NCBI RefSeq assembly: GCF_016863255.1
Contig: NZ_BOON01000060.1
Span: 1 to 58,402 of the forward strand
Direction of reading: 5' to 3'
Length of the DNA stretch: 58,402 nt
Source of the DNA: Planosporangium mesophilum
GTDB taxonomy: Bacteria > Actinomycetota > Actinomycetes > Mycobacteriales > Micromonosporaceae
The notes under the pieces: model-generated
The model's database searches: none
Told to the model about the DNA's origin: nothing
What the model saw: only the letters and a program-made list of their open reading frames with translations
Translations under genes and position numbers: made by a program
Shown here: piece after piece, positions 6,487 through 15,521 of the stretch
How positions within the stretch are numbered: position 1 is the stretch's first letter
Layout: each line of letters starts with the position of its first letter

Positions 6487-8265
6487 ATGGGACTTGGATT
6501 GACATCGGCGAGGGTGGGGAAGGCCCCGCCGCGACTGCGACGGACCGTGCTGGCCGCTACGGCCGCCGCGGCGATCGCGGTCACCGCGGCGCCCGCGTCC
6601 GCCGGAACGAGCCCGAGCGGGGCCGCGCCCGGCTGGCAGGACGTCGTCGTGACCGGTTCGAGCGCCGACGGCGCCGCCCAGGCCGTGTCGGCGGTGGGCG
6701 GTCGCATCCTGGCGTCCCTGCCCCTGGTGCACGGCGTTGCGGCGCAGTTGCCGCGAGGCGCCGCGCTTGACCCGCAGTGGCTGGTGGCGCCGCAGCGTGA
6801 GCTGCGGGTCGCGGCCGCGACCGTACCGGCCGGCGCCGGCTCCTCTTCCACCGTCCGCAAGACGCTGGGCCTGCCTGAGAACGGCGACGAAGGCCGTGGC
6901 ATCACCGTCGCCGTGGTCGACACGGGCGTCGCCGACGTGCCGGATCTGGCGGGGAAGGTGTCGGACCGGGTCGACGTGACCGGTACCGGCCGTGGTGACG
7001 GGTTCGGTCACGGCACCTTCATGGCCGGTCTGATCGCCGGGTCCGGCGCCGCCTCGGGTGGCGCCTACCAGGGCGTGGCGCCGGGGGCGAAGCTGGTCGA
7101 CGTCAAGGTCGCCGACGCGCAGGGCCGCACCGACCTCATCACCGTGCTGCGTGGCCTGCAGTGGGTCAGCGAGCACGCGCGTGACGTACAGGTGCTCAAC
7201 CTGTCGCTGTCGTCGGGCAGCCCGTTGCCGTACCAGATCGACCCGCTGACCCAGGCGCTGGAGTCGCTGTGGCACCGGGGCGTGACGGTCGTCGTGCCGT
7301 CGGGCAACGACGGGCCGGGAGCGGGCACGGTGACGTCGCCGGGTAACGACCCGGTGCTGCTCACCGCGGGTGGCCTCGACGAGTCGGGTACCGCCGGCCG
7401 AGGTGACGACACGGTCGGCACGTGGTCGGGTCGGGGACCGACGTGGCAGGGAGACGCCAAGCCGGACCTTGTCGCCCCGGGCGGTCACGTCGTCAGCCTG
7501 CGGTCGCCGGGAAGCGTCGTGGACACGTCGAATCCGCAGGCGCGGATCGGCAGTGACTACTTTCGCGGTTCGGGTACCTCGATGGCCACCGCGGTGACCG
7601 CGGGCATCGTCGCCGACGCGCTCGCGGTGGCGCCGAAGCTCCGGCCGGACTCGGTGAAGAGCCTGTTCACCGGTACCGCCTACACCGCTGCGGGCCTCAC
7701 CCGGGCGGCCGGTGCCGGAGCGGGCGGCCTCGACGCGGCACGCGTCCTCGCGGCTGCGCCGGATTGGCGTAGCAAGCCGTCCCAGTCGCAGTCCGACAAG
7801 GACAACCAGGTCGTCGGCCGGGACGCCAAGCGCTGGGCGGCGTTCGAGAAGGCCGTCCTGGACGGCGACGGCGTCGCCGCCGAGGCCGCGTGGAAGGCGC
7901 TGAGCCCCGCCTCCCGGGACTGGGCGGCCCGTGCCTGGGCGCAGCTGGACCCGGCGGCTCGGGCCTGGGCGGCGCGGGCGTGGGCGGCTCGGGCCTGGGC
8001 CGGCGCCGGCGACGAGTGGGCGGCGCGGGCGTGGGCTGCTCGGGCGTGGGCGGCGCGTGCGTGGGCGTCCGACGACTGGGCCGCTCGGGCCTGGGCGTCC
8101 GACGACTGGGCCGCTCGGGCGTGGGCTGCCCGTGCCTGGGCCGATGTCGACTGGGCCGCTCGTGCCTGGGCGTCTGAGGACTGGGCCGCTCGGGCCTGGG
8201 CTGCTCGTGCCTGGGCGTCTGACATCTGGGGGGCCCGAGCGTGGGCCTGGCTGCCTGAGGCGTGA
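6487..8265 (+). CDS. Secreted subtilisin (S8) protease with W-A-A-R-A repeat tail
   Basis: 592 residues. A long Arg-containing signal peptide ends near residue 39 (APASAG). Residues 40-125 resemble a propeptide region. The S8 catalytic domain (about 135-420) has all key residues: Asp145 in VAVVDTGV, His175 in GFGHGTFMAG, oxyanion Asn274 in PSGNDGP and Ser365 in GSGTSMAT. After a charged linker (420-477), residues 478-592 are a low-complexity tail in which Trp recurs every five residues, with units WAARA alternating with acidic units such as WASDD. The stop overlaps the start of a histidine kinase gene (GTGA), so the two are translationally coupled. Function of the tail is unknown; it could be a cell-wall or membrane-binding stack or a signal read by the kinase. 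Confidence 0.9.
   Translation: MGLGLTSARVGKAPPRLRRTVLAATAAAAIAVTAAPASAGTSPSGAAPGWQDVVVTGSSADGAAQAVSAVGGRILASLPLVHGVAAQLPRGAALDPQWLVAPQRELRVAAATVPAGAGSSSTVRKTLGLPENGDEGRGITVAVVDTGVADVPDLAGKVSDRVDVTGTGRGDGFGHGTFMAGLIAGSGAASGGAYQGVAPGAKLVDVKVADAQGRTDLITVLRGLQWVSEHARDVQVLNLSLSSGSPLPYQIDPLTQALESLWHRGVTVVVPSGNDGPGAGTVTSPGNDPVLLTAGGLDESGTAGRGDDTVGTWSGRGPTWQGDAKPDLVAPGGHVVSLRSPGSVVDTSNPQARIGSDYFRGSGTSMATAVTAGIVADALAVAPKLRPDSVKSLFTGTAYTAAGLTRAAGAGAGGLDAARVLAAAPDWRSKPSQSQSDKDNQVVGRDAKRWAAFEKAVLDGDGVAAEAAWKALSPASRDWAARAWAQLDPAARAWAARAWAARAWAGAGDEWAARAWAARAWAARAWASDDWAARAWASDDWAARAWAARAWADVDWAARAWASEDWAARAWAARAWASDIWGARAWAWLPEA
7918..8262 (+). repeat. Coding tandem repeat, period 15 nt (five residues)
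   Basis: The 3' end of the protease gene consists of imperfect 15-nt units encoding W-A-A-R-A or W-A-S-(D/E)-D. I count 22 Trp residues in residues 478-592. Spacing is five (or ten at one place), broken once by a seven-residue step in AGAGDEW and by the closing AW. Synonymous variation among units (cgt/cgg, gcc/gct/gcg) shows selection on protein rather than recent DNA slippage. Confidence 0.9.
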
Positions 8266-10556
8266 GCAGCGACGTGTCGAGTGCCGGCCGCCCGGGTGTC
8301 ACCCGGGCGGCCGGCGCCCTGCGCGCCCGGTTCCGGGATCCGATCCTGCGCCGGGTCGTGGCCGTCGGCCTGCTCGGCGCCGCTCTCACCACCGCCGTGG
8401 TCGTCCTGCTGCGCGACCACGGCAGCGTCCTGCACGGCGTCGGGCCGTCCGGCGCCTGGCTGCTGCCGGGCCTGGCCGTGCTGACCTGCCTGGCCGAGCT
8501 GGCGACCGTCCGGCTGCGCCACGGCGACGCCGTCGAGGAGCTCACCCTCTACGAGGCGGCCGTCATCATCGACGTCCTGCTGCTGCCGCCCCAGCAGGCC
8601 ATGGCCGCGGCCGGGCTCGGCCTCGTCGCCGCGAGCGTCCTCCAGCGGAGGCCGCCGGTGAAGACCGCGTTCAACCTCGGCATGTACCTGGCGGCCGTGT
8701 CGCCGCTGATCGGAGTCGTCCACCTCGTCGGCGGCACTCCAGGTGCCCTCACGATCGGCGTACTCGTCGGCGTACTGCTGGGTACCGTCGTCTTCACCGC
8801 CGTCAACCTGTGCTGCCTGGCCCAGATCATCGGCGTCGTCAACAGCACGTCGCCCTGGAGTGTCATCCGTTCAGAGGCGCGACTCTCCGCGTACATGGCG
8901 GTCGGTACCGTCGCCACCGGGCTCACCACCGCCGCGATCGGCCTGCACGCGCCGCTGCTGCTGCCGTTCATGGCGATGCCCGCGCTCGCCATCACCTACG
9001 CCTACCGGGCGGCGGCCCAGGAGGCCGACGAGCGGGCCCGGTCGGTGTACCTGCTCCAGCTCTCGAACGCCCTCGCCGAGCGGGACGACGTGGTACGGCG
9101 ATTCCTCCGCCTCGCCCGTGAGGCCTTCGACGCCGACCTCGCCGTGGTCGTGCTGGACGGCGCCGACCTGGCCCTGTCGGTGGACGCGGTGGCGTCCGGC
9201 GAGCTGTCCGTCGACCCGGTCCCCGATTATCTGGCCGACCTCCGCGGTACCGATCGCCCGATGCTCGCCGGCGAAGATCTGCCGCAGGATCTGCGGCGGA
9301 TGCTGGTCGTACCGTTGGAGAGCGGCGGCCGCCGGTTCGGGATCATGGTTCTGGCCATCCGCGGGCGCCGCCACGGGCGGCTGTCAACCCGCGACCTCAC
9401 GGTGCTGACGCCACTGGCCAATGCCCTGGCCGCGGCCATGCGCGGCGCCGAGCACCTCGACCGGCTCGTCGAGGAGACCAGCAAGCTGCAGGCGATCGTG
9501 GAGCAGTCCACCGAGGGCATCCTCATCGTCGACGGCGATGGCCTGGTACAGATGTGGAGCCGCGCGATCGCCGAGCTCGCCGGCGTGCCGGCCGTGGACG
9601 CGGCCGGCCGTCGGCTCGCCGACCTCCTCGACGTACCCGATCCGGAGCAACGTCGGCTCCTACTGCCTGTGACGGCCGACCAGCCCACGTCGGCGGTCGA
9701 ACTCACCATCCGGCGACCCGACGGGGAGCCGCGCCGGCTGCGGCTCGCCCACTCGGCCCTCTTCGCCGGCGGGAGTCTCGTCCGCGACGTCGTCGTCGTC
9801 CACGACCTGACCCGCGAGCATCGCACCGAGCGGCTCAAGGCCGACTTCATCGCCACGGTCTCCCACGAACTGCGCACACCGCTGACCCCGATCATCGGCT
9901 ACCTCGGCCTCCTGCGTACGCGCGGCGACCGGATGCCGGCCCAGAAGCGCCAGGACTGCCTGGACCTCATCGCCGACCGGGCGGCGCACATGTCGCGGCT
10001 CGTCGAGGACCTGCTGCTCGCCTCCCGGATCGGTGACGCCGACGACGACCTGGGCCTGCATGTGTCCGTCGGAACGCACGACCTCACCGCGATTGTCCGC
10101 CAGGTCGCCGACGACCTCGACACGAGCCGAATCAAGATCGACGTTCCCGGCCACCCCGTACCCGTCGTCTGCGACGAGGGTCGGACGCTCCAGGTCCTGA
10201 CCAACCTCATCGGCAACGCGCTCAAGTACTCGCCGTCCACCGAGGACGTACGGGTACGCCTGCGCGTCGACGCCGACCGCGTGCACGTCGACGTGTCCGA
10301 CCACGGCCGTGGCATTCCGGCCGACCAGTTGGAGAAGGTGTTCGAGAAGTTCCACCGGGTCGAAGACCCGATGACGATGAGCACCAGCGGTACCGGGCTG
10401 GGTCTGTTCATCGCACGCCGGCTGGCGCAGGCCATGGGCGGCGACATCGCCGTCACGTCGACGCTGAACGTCGGTTCCGTCTTCACGCTCACCCTGCGGC
10501 ACGCCGGCCGACCCGTGTCCGGCGCGGACCGGACGCCGGTGGCAGCGCCGGGATAG
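8262..10556 (+). CDS. Membrane sensor histidine kinase (GAF/PAS-like, HisKA, HATPase)
   Basis: 764 residues. The N-terminal 250 residues carry about seven hydrophobic segments forming a membrane sensor unit. There follow a GAF-like region (about 270-390), a PAS-like region (about 405-520, with GILIVDGDG), then HisKA with phospho-acceptor His535 in TVSHELRTPLTP, and an HATPase domain with N-box NLIGNALKYS (near 651), G1 DHGRGIP (near 680) and G2 GTGLGLF (near 711). All catalytic motifs are intact. The GTG start overlaps the protease stop by four bases, and a response regulator gene follows 95 bases later, making a protease-kinase-regulator unit. The signal is unknown. Confidence 0.92.
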   Translation: MSSDVSSAGRPGVTRAAGALRARFRDPILRRVVAVGLLGAALTTAVVVLLRDHGSVLHGVGPSGAWLLPGLAVLTCLAELATVRLRHGDAVEELTLYEAAVIIDVLLLPPQQAMAAAGLGLVAASVLQRRPPVKTAFNLGMYLAAVSPLIGVVHLVGGTPGALTIGVLVGVLLGTVVFTAVNLCCLAQIIGVVNSTSPWSVIRSEARLSAYMAVGTVATGLTTAAIGLHAPLLLPFMAMPALAITYAYRAAAQEADERARSVYLLQLSNALAERDDVVRRFLRLAREAFDADLAVVVLDGADLALSVDAVASGELSVDPVPDYLADLRGTDRPMLAGEDLPQDLRRMLVVPLESGGRRFGIMVLAIRGRRHGRLSTRDLTVLTPLANALAAAMRGAEHLDRLVEETSKLQAIVEQSTEGILIVDGDGLVQMWSRAIAELAGVPAVDAAGRRLADLLDVPDPEQRRLLLPVTADQPTSAVELTIRRPDGEPRRLRLAHSALFAGGSLVRDVVVVHDLTREHRTERLKADFIATVSHELRTPLTPIIGYLGLLRTRGDRMPAQKRQDCLDLIADRAAHMSRLVEDLLLASRIGDADDDLGLHVSVGTHDLTAIVRQVADDLDTSRIKIDVPGHPVPVVCDEGRTLQVLTNLIGNALKYSPSTEDVRVRLRVDADRVHVDVSDHGRGIPADQLEKVFEKFHRVEDPMTMSTSGTGLGLFIARRLAQAMGGDIAVTSTLNVGSVFTLTLRHAGRPVSGADRTPVAAPG

Positions 10557-10651
10557 GTGTCCCAAGACACTAAGGACCGCTGTGCCCTGTCCGATGAAAT
10601 GGGCAATCCGCAGTGCATGAGGCGCGCGGCTCAGCGAGACAGGAAGCGTCC

Positions 10652-11788
10652 ATGGCGGACAGGCCCCGAATTCTGTGTCTGGACGACGAGGCGTACGTCC
10701 TGGACGGACTGCGGCGGTACCTGCGCGTCAACTACGACGTCGTGACCACGACGCAGCCGCAGGAGGCTCTCGACCTGCTCGGTGCCGACGAAGACGGCTC
10801 GGTCGCGGTGGTCGTGTCGGACATGCGGATGCCGCAGATGAACGGCGTCGCGGTCCTGGAGCAGGCCCGGCGTATCTCACCCGACACCACGCGGGTGCTG
10901 CTGACCGGAGACGCCGACCTCCATAGCGCCGTCGCGGCGATCAACCAGGGCAACGTCTTCCGGTTCATGCTCAAGCCGTGCCCACCCGACGACCTCAAGG
11001 CCACCGTCGCCGCAGCCACCGAGCAGCACCGGCTCGTACGCGCCGAGCGGGAACTGCTCGAGGCGACGCTCAAGGGCTGCGTGGACGCGCTCATGGACAC
11101 CCTGGGAATGGCGCAGCCCGCGCTGTTCAGCCGGGCCGGACGGCTGCACCGCCTGGTCGAGCGGCTCTGCGCCAAGCTGGGCGTTGCCGACGCGTGGCAG
11201 ATCGAGATGGCCGCCCAGATGGGCGAGATCGGGGCCATCACGCTCCCGCCCACCGCGATCCCGGTACTGGAGGGCGGGACACCCAAGAGCGACGCCGAGG
11301 CCGAGATGCTGGCGAGGCTGCCTCATCTCGCCGACAGTGTGCTGGCGCGGATCCCACGGCTGGAGGCGGTACGCGAGATCGTGCGTCATCAGCTGCCGAC
11401 CGACCGCAACCCCATGACGCCGCTGCCCGAGGACGCCCCGGAGGGCGCTCGGCTCTTACAGGCGGTACGCGAGTACGACGCGCTCGTGTGGCGCGGCATG
11501 CCGCCGGACCTCGCGGTGGCCACCCTGTCGTCGCGGAAGATCCACGACCGGGAGACGCTGCGCGTCATAGCCGAGGTGGGTGGCCTGCGCCTGCCCAATG
11601 AAGCGGTACGTGAGGTCACGATCGACGACCTGACCATCGGCCACGAACTGGCCGGCGACGTGTACAGCGCCAAGGGGATGCTGCTGGTGGCACGGGGCCA
11701 GGTCATCACCGAGCGACTGCTGATCCGGCTGCGCAACTACGAGATGACCACCGGTCTGCAGGGCCGCATCCTCGTCGTCGACCTGTAA
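10652..11788 (+). CDS. Response regulator with degenerate HD-type output domain
   Basis: 378 residues from ATG 10652 (AGGAAG upstream). The receiver domain (1-120) has the acidic pair at residues 11-12, phospho-acceptor Asp57 in SDMRMPQMNG, a Thr in LLTGDAD and Lys in MLKPCPP. After a helical linker, residues 145-290 follow the pattern of the HD-GYP fold seen in RpfG-type regulators, but the HD metal motif is replaced (AAQMGEIGAITLP where family members have an HD-x-GK segment) and no GYP motif is present. Thus it probably does not hydrolyse c-di-GMP and may act by protein contact. It is the likely partner of the kinase encoded upstream. Confidence 0.85.
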   Translation: MADRPRILCLDDEAYVLDGLRRYLRVNYDVVTTTQPQEALDLLGADEDGSVAVVVSDMRMPQMNGVAVLEQARRISPDTTRVLLTGDADLHSAVAAINQGNVFRFMLKPCPPDDLKATVAAATEQHRLVRAERELLEATLKGCVDALMDTLGMAQPALFSRAGRLHRLVERLCAKLGVADAWQIEMAAQMGEIGAITLPPTAIPVLEGGTPKSDAEAEMLARLPHLADSVLARIPRLEAVREIVRHQLPTDRNPMTPLPEDAPEGARLLQAVREYDALVWRGMPPDLAVATLSSRKIHDRETLRVIAEVGGLRLPNEAVREVTIDDLTIGHELAGDVYSAKGMLLVARGQVITERLLIRLRNYEMTTGLQGRILVVDL

Positions 11789-11910
11789 GTTTCTTGATCG
11801 TTACAACGTCCCGGGCGTGGCAGGAAGTGGTGGACGCGGCGCAGTCAGGGTGATGAGCCGCCGGAGGGAGACGTGCCGCACCGCCGGCGAACCCGGGCGG
11901 CATGACGGCC

Positions 11911-13497
11911 TCAGATCTCCAGGCGGGACTCCTCCAGGTCGAGGTCGCGCTGGACGCGATTCAGGACGTCGGTGCTGATCTGTCCCCGGTCGCGGAGATC
12001 GACGATGGTACGGCGCTGCGCCTCGATCAGTTCGCCCACCAGCTGCCGGTACGCGAGCGAACGGCACTCGACGTCGGTGTCGTTGATCATGCCGACCTGT
12101 GCCGCGAGTCGCCCACGCCGCAACTGGAGCAGGCGCCTCAGCCGCTGGGCGGTACCTTCGTCGCGGGAACGAGCCTCGGTGAGCAGTTCGTCCAGCCGGG
12201 TCAGTGCCGCGTCGGTGGCGGCGAGCCGGGCCAGCGTCTCCTCGCGCGCCGCCGCGCCCTCGTCCCGCACCCCGAGGCGGCGGATCAGCACGGGCAGCGT
12301 CACCCCGGGCAGTACCAGCGTCGTGAAGATCACGACGTAGGTCACGAAGACGATGAGGTCCCGCTCGGGGAACGGCCTTCCCGTCTCCGTGCCGGTGGGC
12401 AGCGCCAGCGCCACGGTGAGGGAGACGGCCCCCCGCATCCCGCTCCAGGCGACGACCAGCCGCTGTCTCGCGTCGAGACCCGGGCCACCGCGGAGCCGGC
12501 GCGGGACGAGCGCGCTTGAAAGGTACGGAACCGTGAAGTGCCAGGCGACTCGTACCGCGATCACGACCGCGGAGACCAGCAGCGCCAAGCCGAGCAGCTT
12601 GGTGGCCGGCCGCCGGGCCACCCCGGTCAGGATGGGGTGGAGTTGGAGCCCGACGAGAATGAACAGAACGGCGTTGAGCAGGTAGTCGAGTACCTCCCAG
12701 AACGCCATCCCGATCAGCCGGGTGGACGGGGACATGACGGTCGGGGCATGCCAGCCGACGTAGAGGCCGGCGGTCACGGCGGCGAGCACCCCGGAGACAC
12801 CCAGCCACTGGGCGGGCAGATAGGCGGCGTACGCGGTGGCCAGCGCCAGTGAGGTTTCGACGAGTGGGTCGTCGACGCGGCGGCGTACCTGTTTGGCCAG
12901 CCAGCCGACGACGAGGCCGATCACCACGCCGCCGGCGAAGCCGAGCACGAACTCGGTGACGACCTGCCATGCCGTCACGGTGGCGCCGAGGGCGACGCCC
13001 ACGGCGATGCGGTACGCGACCAGCGCGGTCGCGTCGTTGGCCAGGCCCTCGCCCTCGATCACCGTGACGACGCGGCGCGGCGCCCCGAGCCGACGGGCGA
13101 TGGCCGTCGCGGCGAGCGGGTCGGTCGGGGAGACGATCGCCCCCAACGTCAAGGCCACCGGCCAGGGCATGTCGGGTACGAGCGCGTGCGCGGTCACTGC
13201 GACCGCGCCCATGGTGGCCAGGGTCAAACCGACCGCCAACCGCGTGATCGGGATCGCTTCGGCGCGCAGGTCGTGCGGCGAGGACAGGAAACCCGCCGAG
13301 TACAACAGCGGCGGCAGAAAGAGCAGAAGTACCAGGTCGGGCGGCATCTGTACCGGCGGCATCCCCGGTACGAAGCCGAGCATCAGACCGCCGAGCACCA
13401 GCAGGATGGAGTACGGGAGGCCGATCCGGCGGGCCAGCACGCCCAGGCCCGCGACCGCCACCATCAGCGCCAGCAGGGCCAGATCAGCGTTACCCAT
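11911..13497 (-). CDS. CPA1 family Na+/H+ antiporter
   Basis: 528 residues from ATG 13497. About 12 membrane helices with CPA1 signatures: LVLLLFLPPLLYSAGF, IVSPTDPLAATAI and EGEGLANDATALV, the last two holding the conserved ion-binding acidic/polar residues. A hydrophilic C-terminal tail of about 110 residues (from about 415) is helical and charged, typical of regulatory tails in this family. It should exchange Na+ or K+ for protons at the plasma membrane. It faces the response-regulator gene convergently. A paralogue is encoded at 40438-42039. Confidence 0.9.
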   Translation of the reverse strand: MGNADLALLALMVAVAGLGVLARRIGLPYSILLVLGGLMLGFVPGMPPVQMPPDLVLLLFLPPLLYSAGFLSSPHDLRAEAIPITRLAVGLTLATMGAVAVTAHALVPDMPWPVALTLGAIVSPTDPLAATAIARRLGAPRRVVTVIEGEGLANDATALVAYRIAVGVALGATVTAWQVVTEFVLGFAGGVVIGLVVGWLAKQVRRRVDDPLVETSLALATAYAAYLPAQWLGVSGVLAAVTAGLYVGWHAPTVMSPSTRLIGMAFWEVLDYLLNAVLFILVGLQLHPILTGVARRPATKLLGLALLVSAVVIAVRVAWHFTVPYLSSALVPRRLRGGPGLDARQRLVVAWSGMRGAVSLTVALALPTGTETGRPFPERDLIVFVTYVVIFTTLVLPGVTLPVLIRRLGVRDEGAAAREETLARLAATDAALTRLDELLTEARSRDEGTAQRLRRLLQLRRGRLAAQVGMINDTDVECRSLAYRQLVGELIEAQRRTIVDLRDRGQISTDVLNRVQRDLDLEESRLEI

Positions 13498-13607
13498 ACC
13501 GGCCACACCTGCCCAGTCGGTGCGACGAGGAACGGGAGTTCCGCGGCTCGCGCCGCGCCGGGTCAAATCTGGTTGCTCAGCCAAAATGGGTGTGCCACGG
13601 TCTGGCG

Positions 13608-14435
13608 GTGACGGACTACCGTACGGTCAACCGCGCCACCTGGGACGAGCGGGCGCCCGCGCACGCGGCCTCGCCCGACTACGCCTTCGCCCGTTTCGTC
13701 GACGACCCGGCGTTCCTCAGCGACGTGGTGCGCTTCGACGCGCCGCGGCTCGGTGACCTCACCGGTCTGCGAGCCGTACACCTGCAGTGCCACATCGGCA
13801 CCGACACGATCTCGCTGGACCGCCTCGGCGCCCGGATCACCGGCCTCGACTTCTCCGGCGCGTCCCTGGCGCAGGCCCGAAGCCTGGCGACCAAGGTCGA
13901 CGCCGAGGTCGACTTCGTCGAGTCGGACGTGTACGACGCGCCCGGTGTCCTCGAGCCGGGCGGCTTCGACCTCGTCTACACCGGGGTGGGCGCGCTGTGC
14001 TGGCTGCCGGACATCCGGCGCTGGGCGCAGGTGGTCAGCGCGCTGCTGCGGCCCGGCGGCCGGCTGTTTCTCCGCGACGGGCATCCGATGCTGGGTACGC
14101 TCGCCGACGCCCGCGACGACGGCCTGCTGGTCGTGGAGTACCCGTACTTCGAGCGCCCGGAGCCGCTCGTGTGGGACCAGGACGGCACGTACGTCGAGAC
14201 CGACGTGACGTTCACGCACACGGTGACGCACAGCTGGAACCACGGCCTCGGCGAGATCGTCACCGCGTTGCTCGACGCCGGCCTCGAGCTCACCATGCTC
14301 GAGGAGCACGACAGCGCCCCGTGGGACGCGATGCCCGGCTGGACGGTTCGCGACGAGCACGGCGAGTGGCGCCTGCGGGACAGTCCCTGGCGGCTGGCGC
14401 AGACCTTCACCCTGCAGGCGCGCAAGCGGGCCTGA
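13608..14435 (+). CDS. SAM-dependent methyltransferase
   Basis: About 275 residues from GTG 13608, giving the family-typical N-terminus VTDYRTVNRATWDERAP. A class I Rossmann methyltransferase: motif I is VHLQCHIGTDTISL (with the Gly-rich turn reduced to a CHIGTD form that this subfamily uses), motif II ITGLDFSG, motif IV region FDLVYTGVGALCWLPD, and motif V LLRPGGRLFLRDGHP. Substrate not predictable. It begins 110 bases from the divergent antiporter start and ends six bases before the convergent DUF4326 gene. Confidence 0.88.
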   Translation: MTDYRTVNRATWDERAPAHAASPDYAFARFVDDPAFLSDVVRFDAPRLGDLTGLRAVHLQCHIGTDTISLDRLGARITGLDFSGASLAQARSLATKVDAEVDFVESDVYDAPGVLEPGGFDLVYTGVGALCWLPDIRRWAQVVSALLRPGGRLFLRDGHPMLGTLADARDDGLLVVEYPYFERPEPLVWDQDGTYVETDVTFTHTVTHSWNHGLGEIVTALLDAGLELTMLEEHDSAPWDAMPGWTVRDEHGEWRLRDSPWRLAQTFTLQARKRA

Positions 14436-14440
14436 TCGAC

Positions 14441-14782
14441 CTACCGGGCGGCGTCCTCGGGTGCGGCGTCGACGAGTTCGGCGTCGGCGAGTTCGGCGAT
14501 GACCTCCGCGTGGCACGGCTCGGGTACGCACCAGCAGCCCAGTCGCCGGCCGCGCAGGTCCGGGAGCAGGGCCAGCAGGTCGGGCCGGTCGAGCAGCCAC
14601 CCGCGGTACGCCTCGAGCACCTGCTCCCGGGTGCCGTCGCGGCCGGGGCGGAACGGGCTGGCCAGCGGCGAGCCGTCCAGGTTCCAGCCGCCGCGGCGCA
14701 TGGTCCGCCCCACGTACACCACGTCGGCGTAGTCGGGATCGCCGAGGTGACCCTTCAGGTTCACGACAGTCGTCCGGTTCAT
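14441..14782 (-). CDS. DUF4326 domain protein
   Basis: 113 residues beginning MNRTTVVNLKGH. The family signature is clear: VVYVGR near the start, a SPLASPFRPGRDG segment, YRGWLLDRPDL, and the C-terminal Cys-rich motif GCWCVPEPCHAEVIAEL, which looks like a metal or nucleotide site. The molecular function of DUF4326 is not established; members are often in phages and actinobacteria. It overlaps no neighbour and is convergent with the methyltransferase. Confidence 0.85.
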   Translation of the reverse strand: MNRTTVVNLKGHLGDPDYADVVYVGRTMRRGGWNLDGSPLASPFRPGRDGTREQVLEAYRGWLLDRPDLLALLPDLRGRRLGCWCVPEPCHAEVIAELADAELVDAAPEDAAR

Positions 14783-14882
14783 GACGCGATTCTCCCAGCG
14801 CGGCCCTGTCGCTGTTGGTGTACCGGTCGAGCGGCTCGGCGGTGCGGACCGCCTCGGTGGTCGGCCCGGATAGCGTGGGCGG

Positions 14883-15521
14883 ATGGACGCGCTCGAACTT
14901 GCCGACTACCGCGAAGCGGTCGCGCGGCTGTACCTGTCGCCGGGTGGGCTGACCGAGTTCCGCGCCGGTCGCGACCGTCTGTTCACCACCCACCCGCAGT
15001 CGCCCATCCCGCCCGCCGAGCGGGCGACGTTCTCCGGGGTGCGGTACTTCCCGCCTTCGGACGAGGCTGTCGTGGAGGTCGCGCTGCGCGAGAAGCCGGG
15101 ACGGCTGGACCTCGACACCGGCGGACCGGACGGGGTGGTGCGCTACGAGCGGGTCGGCGTACTCGACACCGCATGGGGCCCACTCTCGCTGTGGTGGATC
15201 GCCGCGTACGGAGGCGGGCTGTTCCTACCGGTACGCGACGGCACGAGCGGACGCGAGACGTACGGCGGCGGCAGGTATCTCACCGACACCGTGAAGGGTA
15301 CGCACGGCAGAGGCGTCGTGCTGCTGGACGGCGGGCGGGTACGGCTGGACTTCAACTATCTGTACAACCCGTCGTGCGCGTACGACAGCCGATGGACCTG
15401 CCCGCTCGCGCCGCCGGAAAACCGGCTGGAAGCTCCCATTCGGGCCGGTGAGCTGAGCTACCACACCGCTGGGCAGTCAGTCGCCTTCCACCAGGGTGCT
15501 GTAGAGGCCGGTCTGGTGTAG
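14883..15521 (+). CDS. DUF1684 domain protein
   Basis: 212 residues. Typical DUF1684 layout: an N-terminal helix ADYREAVARLY, then LTEFRAGRDRLFTTHPQSP, FSGVRYFPP, a central beta-rich region, and the conserved C-terminal LDFNYLYNPSCAYDSRWTCPLAPPENRL. Function unknown; the family has been placed near FMN-binding split barrels. Its last 45 bases overlap the 3' end of the opposite-strand STAS gene, and the final 25 or so residues go beyond the usual family end. Confidence 0.88.
   Translation: MDALELADYREAVARLYLSPGGLTEFRAGRDRLFTTHPQSPIPPAERATFSGVRYFPPSDEAVVEVALREKPGRLDLDTGGPDGVVRYERVGVLDTAWGPLSLWWIAAYGGGLFLPVRDGTSGRETYGGGRYLTDTVKGTHGRGVVLLDGGRVRLDFNYLYNPSCAYDSRWTCPLAPPENRLEAPIRAGELSYHTAGQSVAFHQGAVEAGLV

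Noticed and set aside
7918-8262. Possible CRISPR or DNA satellite from the tandem repeats
   Set aside because: Units are 15 nt, contiguous, in frame and without spacers; they are a coding repeat.
7680-8723. Minus-strand frames opposite the protease repeat tail, rich in Ala/Gln/Arg repeats
   Set aside because: They mirror the 15-nt coding repeat of the plus strand; the plus-strand protease has all catalytic residues.
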